DNA of 5,945 nucleotides from Bacillota bacterium. Its GTDB lineage: Bacteria; Bacillota; Bacilli; Bacillales; Bacillaceae_J. The stretch lies in the NCBI GenBank assembly GCA_023457235.1, contig JAEWMK010000224.1, positions 1 through 5,945 on the forward strand, in the 5' to 3' direction. The translations under genes were made by a program, and so were the position numbers. Positions 5,785 through 5,945 of this stretch are shown one piece after another. Each line of letters begins with the position of its first letter. Position 1 is the stretch's first letter. Under the pieces are notes generated by a model that was not told the DNA's origin, searched no databases, and was given only the letters and a program-made list of their open reading frames with translations.

Positions 5785-5945
5785 TTAGAAACCAGCTAAT
5801 GCTTTTGCGTATAAAAAGGGTGTAGTTTTGCATCTGAAAAACAGGGGTTTATTATTTAATTTTCTAAAGCTTGCATAGCCATATGTTTTCGTGTTTACTT
5901 CAATAATCCAAATATTTTTATTTTGATCAACCATCAGGTCGATGG
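5785..5945 (-). CDS. YheC/YheD-type ATP-grasp protein, C-terminal end only (cut by the window edge)
   Basis: The minus strand is open from the right edge to a TAA at 5787-5785 and encodes the last 52 whole residues of a protein. It reads IDLMVDQNKNIWIIEVN and ends TTPFLYAKALAGF. The leading aspartate and the E-V-N triplet are the metal-binding end of the ATP-grasp domain, and the tail matches that of the protein encoded at 2801-1500, which ends TPFEYAKSLAGF plus three residues. It is therefore a fourth YheC/YheD family member. Its stop is 24 bases before the ligase start, on the same strand, so it is probably the preceding gene of the operon. The start, the ATP-binding lysine and the promoter lie beyond the window. 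It is truncated by the window, not visibly broken. Confidence 0.85.
   Translation of the reverse strand, partial: IDLMVDQNKNIWIIEVNTKTYGYASFRKLNNKPLFFRCKTTPFLYAKALAGF

Overview
The window looks like chromosomal DNA of a low-GC, endospore-forming Firmicute of the Bacillus type (Bacillaceae). The reasons are the AT-rich sequence, strong AGGAGG-like ribosome binding sites, a CotY/CotZ/ExsY-family spore surface protein, several YheC/YheD-type spore-coat-associated ATP-grasp proteins, and two promoter-like sites resembling the mother-cell sigma-K/sigma-E class. The sequence does not allow a species call.

Layout. One gene points right: a YheC/YheD-type ATP-grasp protein (31-1077), ending in a strong hairpin terminator (about 1079-1113) shared with the converging leftward genes. 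Everything else is on the minus strand. In transcription order from the right edge these are: the C-terminal end of a further YheC/YheD-type protein (cut by the window, 5945-5785); a CPSase/biotin-carboxylase-like ATP-grasp ligase (5760-4528); a canonical-looking YheC/YheD protein (4515-3475), tightly coupled to the ligase; a cysteine-rich CotY/CotZ-like protein (3371-2946) with its own sigma-K-like promoter; a terminator-like hairpin (2844-2881); a longer, divergent YheC/YheD protein (2801-1500); and a 77-residue cysteine-rich protein (1362-1129) with its own sigma-K/E-like promoter.

Working together (inference). In under 6 kb there are five ATP-grasp proteins, four of them YheC/YheD type, interleaved with two small cysteine-rich proteins, one from a known spore-surface family. 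ATP-grasp enzymes usually join a carboxylate to an amine through an acyl-phosphate. The simplest model is a sporulation-time, mother-cell system in which the soluble ligase makes or activates a small peptide or amino-acid derivative and the YheC/YheD proteins attach it to, or build it on, coat or exosporium proteins such as the two cysteine-rich neighbours. No enzymatic activity has been shown from this sequence, and two of the YheC/YheD copies have altered motifs that could mean changed specificity or loss of catalysis. No RNA genes, insertion sequences, CRISPR arrays or origins were seen, and no stretch longer than about 150 bases lacks a gene.
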